In this document: piece after piece, positions 4,818-5,634 of the stretch
Layout of the letters: each line of letters starts with the position of its first letter
How positions within the stretch are numbered: the stretch's first letter is position 1
Origin: Pseudomonadota bacterium
GTDB taxonomy: Bacteria > Pseudomonadota > Gammaproteobacteria > Burkholderiales > Thiobacillaceae
NCBI GenBank assembly: GCA_021847385.1
Contig: JAJZTV010000145.1
Location: 1-5,634, forward strand
Direction: 5' to 3'
DNA: 5,634 nucleotides
Notes under the pieces: generated by a model
What the model was told of the DNA's origin: nothing
Seen by the model: the letters and a program-made list of their open reading frames with translations, nothing else
The model's database searches: none
Translations under genes and position numbers: made by a program

Positions 4818-5634
4818 GGCTTCTCTTCCTTCTTCGTCGTGCCGAACACGCGCGGTTGGGTATAGACATCGATCAGCGGCGCGGCGATGTTCATCAGCAA
4901 CACCGCAAAGGCCACACCATCGGGGAAATTGCCGAAGCTGCGGATGATCACGGTCAGGAAACCGGCGCCGGCGGCATAGATCAGCTTGCCCTTCGGCGTC
5001 GAGGCGGCGGTGACCGGATCGGTCGCGATGAAGAAGGCGCCGAGCATCGCCCCGCCGCTGGCCAGATGGAACAGCGGGCCGACAAAGTGCGCGGGGTCGT
5101 GCCATTGCAACAAGGCGGCGGTGACGGCGATGCCGATGATGAAAGCGAGCGGGATGTGCCAGGTGATCAAGCGTCGGCCAAGCAGGTAGAGGCCGCCGAG
5201 CAGAAACGTCAGCGCAACGATCTCGCCGCCGCTGCCAGCGATATGGCCATAGATGGGTTGGCTCATGATGTCGGCGAGCGCTGTGCCGGCCCGCAACTGG
5301 GTCTTCAGGCTATCCAGGGGCGTGGCCGAGGTGTAGGCATCGGGACTCAACGCGCCTTGGCCGGCGAACACCAGATCGAAGGCGTCGGCCAGGCTGGGGA
5401 TATGCGCGGCCAGTGCGGCGGGGGCCGCCCATTGCGTCATCTGTACCGGGAAGCTGATGATCAATACGGCATAGCCGACCATGGCCGGGTTGAACAGGTT
5501 TTGTCCGAGCCCGCCATAGAGATGCTTGGCGACGATGATCGCGAAAAAGGTGCCGAGCAGATACAGCCACCACGGTGCCAGGGTCGGCATCGACAGGGCC
5601 AGCAGCCAGGCGGTGACCAGGGCCGTGTTGTCGC
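4814..5634 (-). CDS. rsxD: Rsx/Rnf electron transport complex subunit D, 5' truncated by the window edge
   Basis: The C-terminal 272 residues of the multi-spanning, FMN-binding membrane subunit homologous to NqrB; about 70-80 N-terminal residues lie outside. The frame stays open to the window end, so the Met at base 5590 is internal. Characteristic blocks, in visible numbering, are LSMPTLAPWW (13-22), AKHLYGGLGQNLFNPAMVGY (35-54), SFPVQMTQW (60-68), DAYTSATPLDSLKTQL (98-113), FFIATDPVTAASTPKGK (200-216) and IRSFGNFPDGVAFAVLLMNI (230-249), ending near the conserved TQPRVFG. Thr104 in TSAT lies 168 residues from the C-terminus, close to the 165 for the FMN-bearing Thr187 of the 352-residue E. 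coli protein, so it is the likely flavin attachment site. The TGA at 4814-4816 overlaps the rsxG start. rsxC and earlier subunits would be expected upstream, beyond 5634. Confidence 0.95.
   Translation of the reverse strand, partial: DNTALVTAWLLALSMPTLAPWWLYLLGTFFAIIVAKHLYGGLGQNLFNPAMVGYAVLIISFPVQMTQWAAPAALAAHIPSLADAFDLVFAGQGALSPDAYTSATPLDSLKTQLRAGTALADIMSQPIYGHIAGSGGEIVALTFLLGGLYLLGRRLITWHIPLAFIIGIAVTAALLQWHDPAHFVGPLFHLASGGAMLGAFFIATDPVTAASTPKGKLIYAAGAGFLTVIIRSFGNFPDGVAFAVLLMNIAAPLIDVYTQPRVFGTTKKEEKP
4827..4831 (-). promoter_or_regulatory. Ribosome-binding site supporting the GTG start of rsxG
   Basis: The minus strand reads AAGGA within a purine-rich run at the end of rsxD, nine bases before the GTG at 4817 and 21 bases before the alternative ATG at 4805. 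The spacing favours the GTG. Confidence 0.5.

Noticed and set aside
4818..5105. Upstream extension of the rsxG frame giving 305 residues
   Set aside because: The added part is Arg/Pro-rich out-of-frame reading of rsxD; the RsxG membrane anchor begins right after the GTG at 4817.

Overview
This window is a gene-dense stretch of a GC-rich (about 60% by eye) proteobacterial chromosome. The minus-strand cluster resembles the rsx(rnf)DGE-nth order of Escherichia coli. DUF1841 and FIST genes beside nth, together with the base composition, suggest a beta- or gammaproteobacterium. That placement is inference; no rRNA or other marker gene is present.

Layout. Bases 1-1129 are read on the plus strand: the 3' part of a ParF/ParA-type ATPase gene (start lies off the window), then a histidine-phosphatase gene that looks like alpha-ribazole phosphatase (cobC). 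A terminator-like hairpin fills the 40-base gap between them. Bases 1197-5634 are read on the minus strand as one compact run: rsxD (5' end off the window), rsxG, rsxE, nth, a stand-alone FIST-domain gene and a DUF1841 gene. The two groups converge on a 67-base gap at 1130-1196. No gene-free stretch exceeds 300 bases, and I see no tRNA, rRNA, IS element, CRISPR array or long repeat.

How the genes fit together. RsxD, RsxG and RsxE are three membrane subunits of the Rnf/Rsx electron-transfer complex, which couples electron flow between NADH and ferredoxin to an ion gradient; in E. coli, Rsx keeps the [2Fe-2S] regulator SoxR reduced. Nth is a [4Fe-4S] DNA glycosylase. The junctions are very tight: GTGA at rsxD/rsxG, a 4-base gap at rsxG/rsxE, ATGA at rsxE/nth, ATGA at nth/FIST and a 13-base gap before DUF1841. 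All six are therefore probably one transcript whose promoter lies beyond base 5634. The least explained part is the nth-FIST-DUF1841 tail, where a putative small-molecule sensor and an uncharacterised His-rich protein are tied to a redox complex and an iron-sulfur repair enzyme.

Most of the window is recognisable housekeeping sequence. I found no clear evidence of a wholly new system. The points of interest are gene coupling, small motif deviations and two poorly characterised families.
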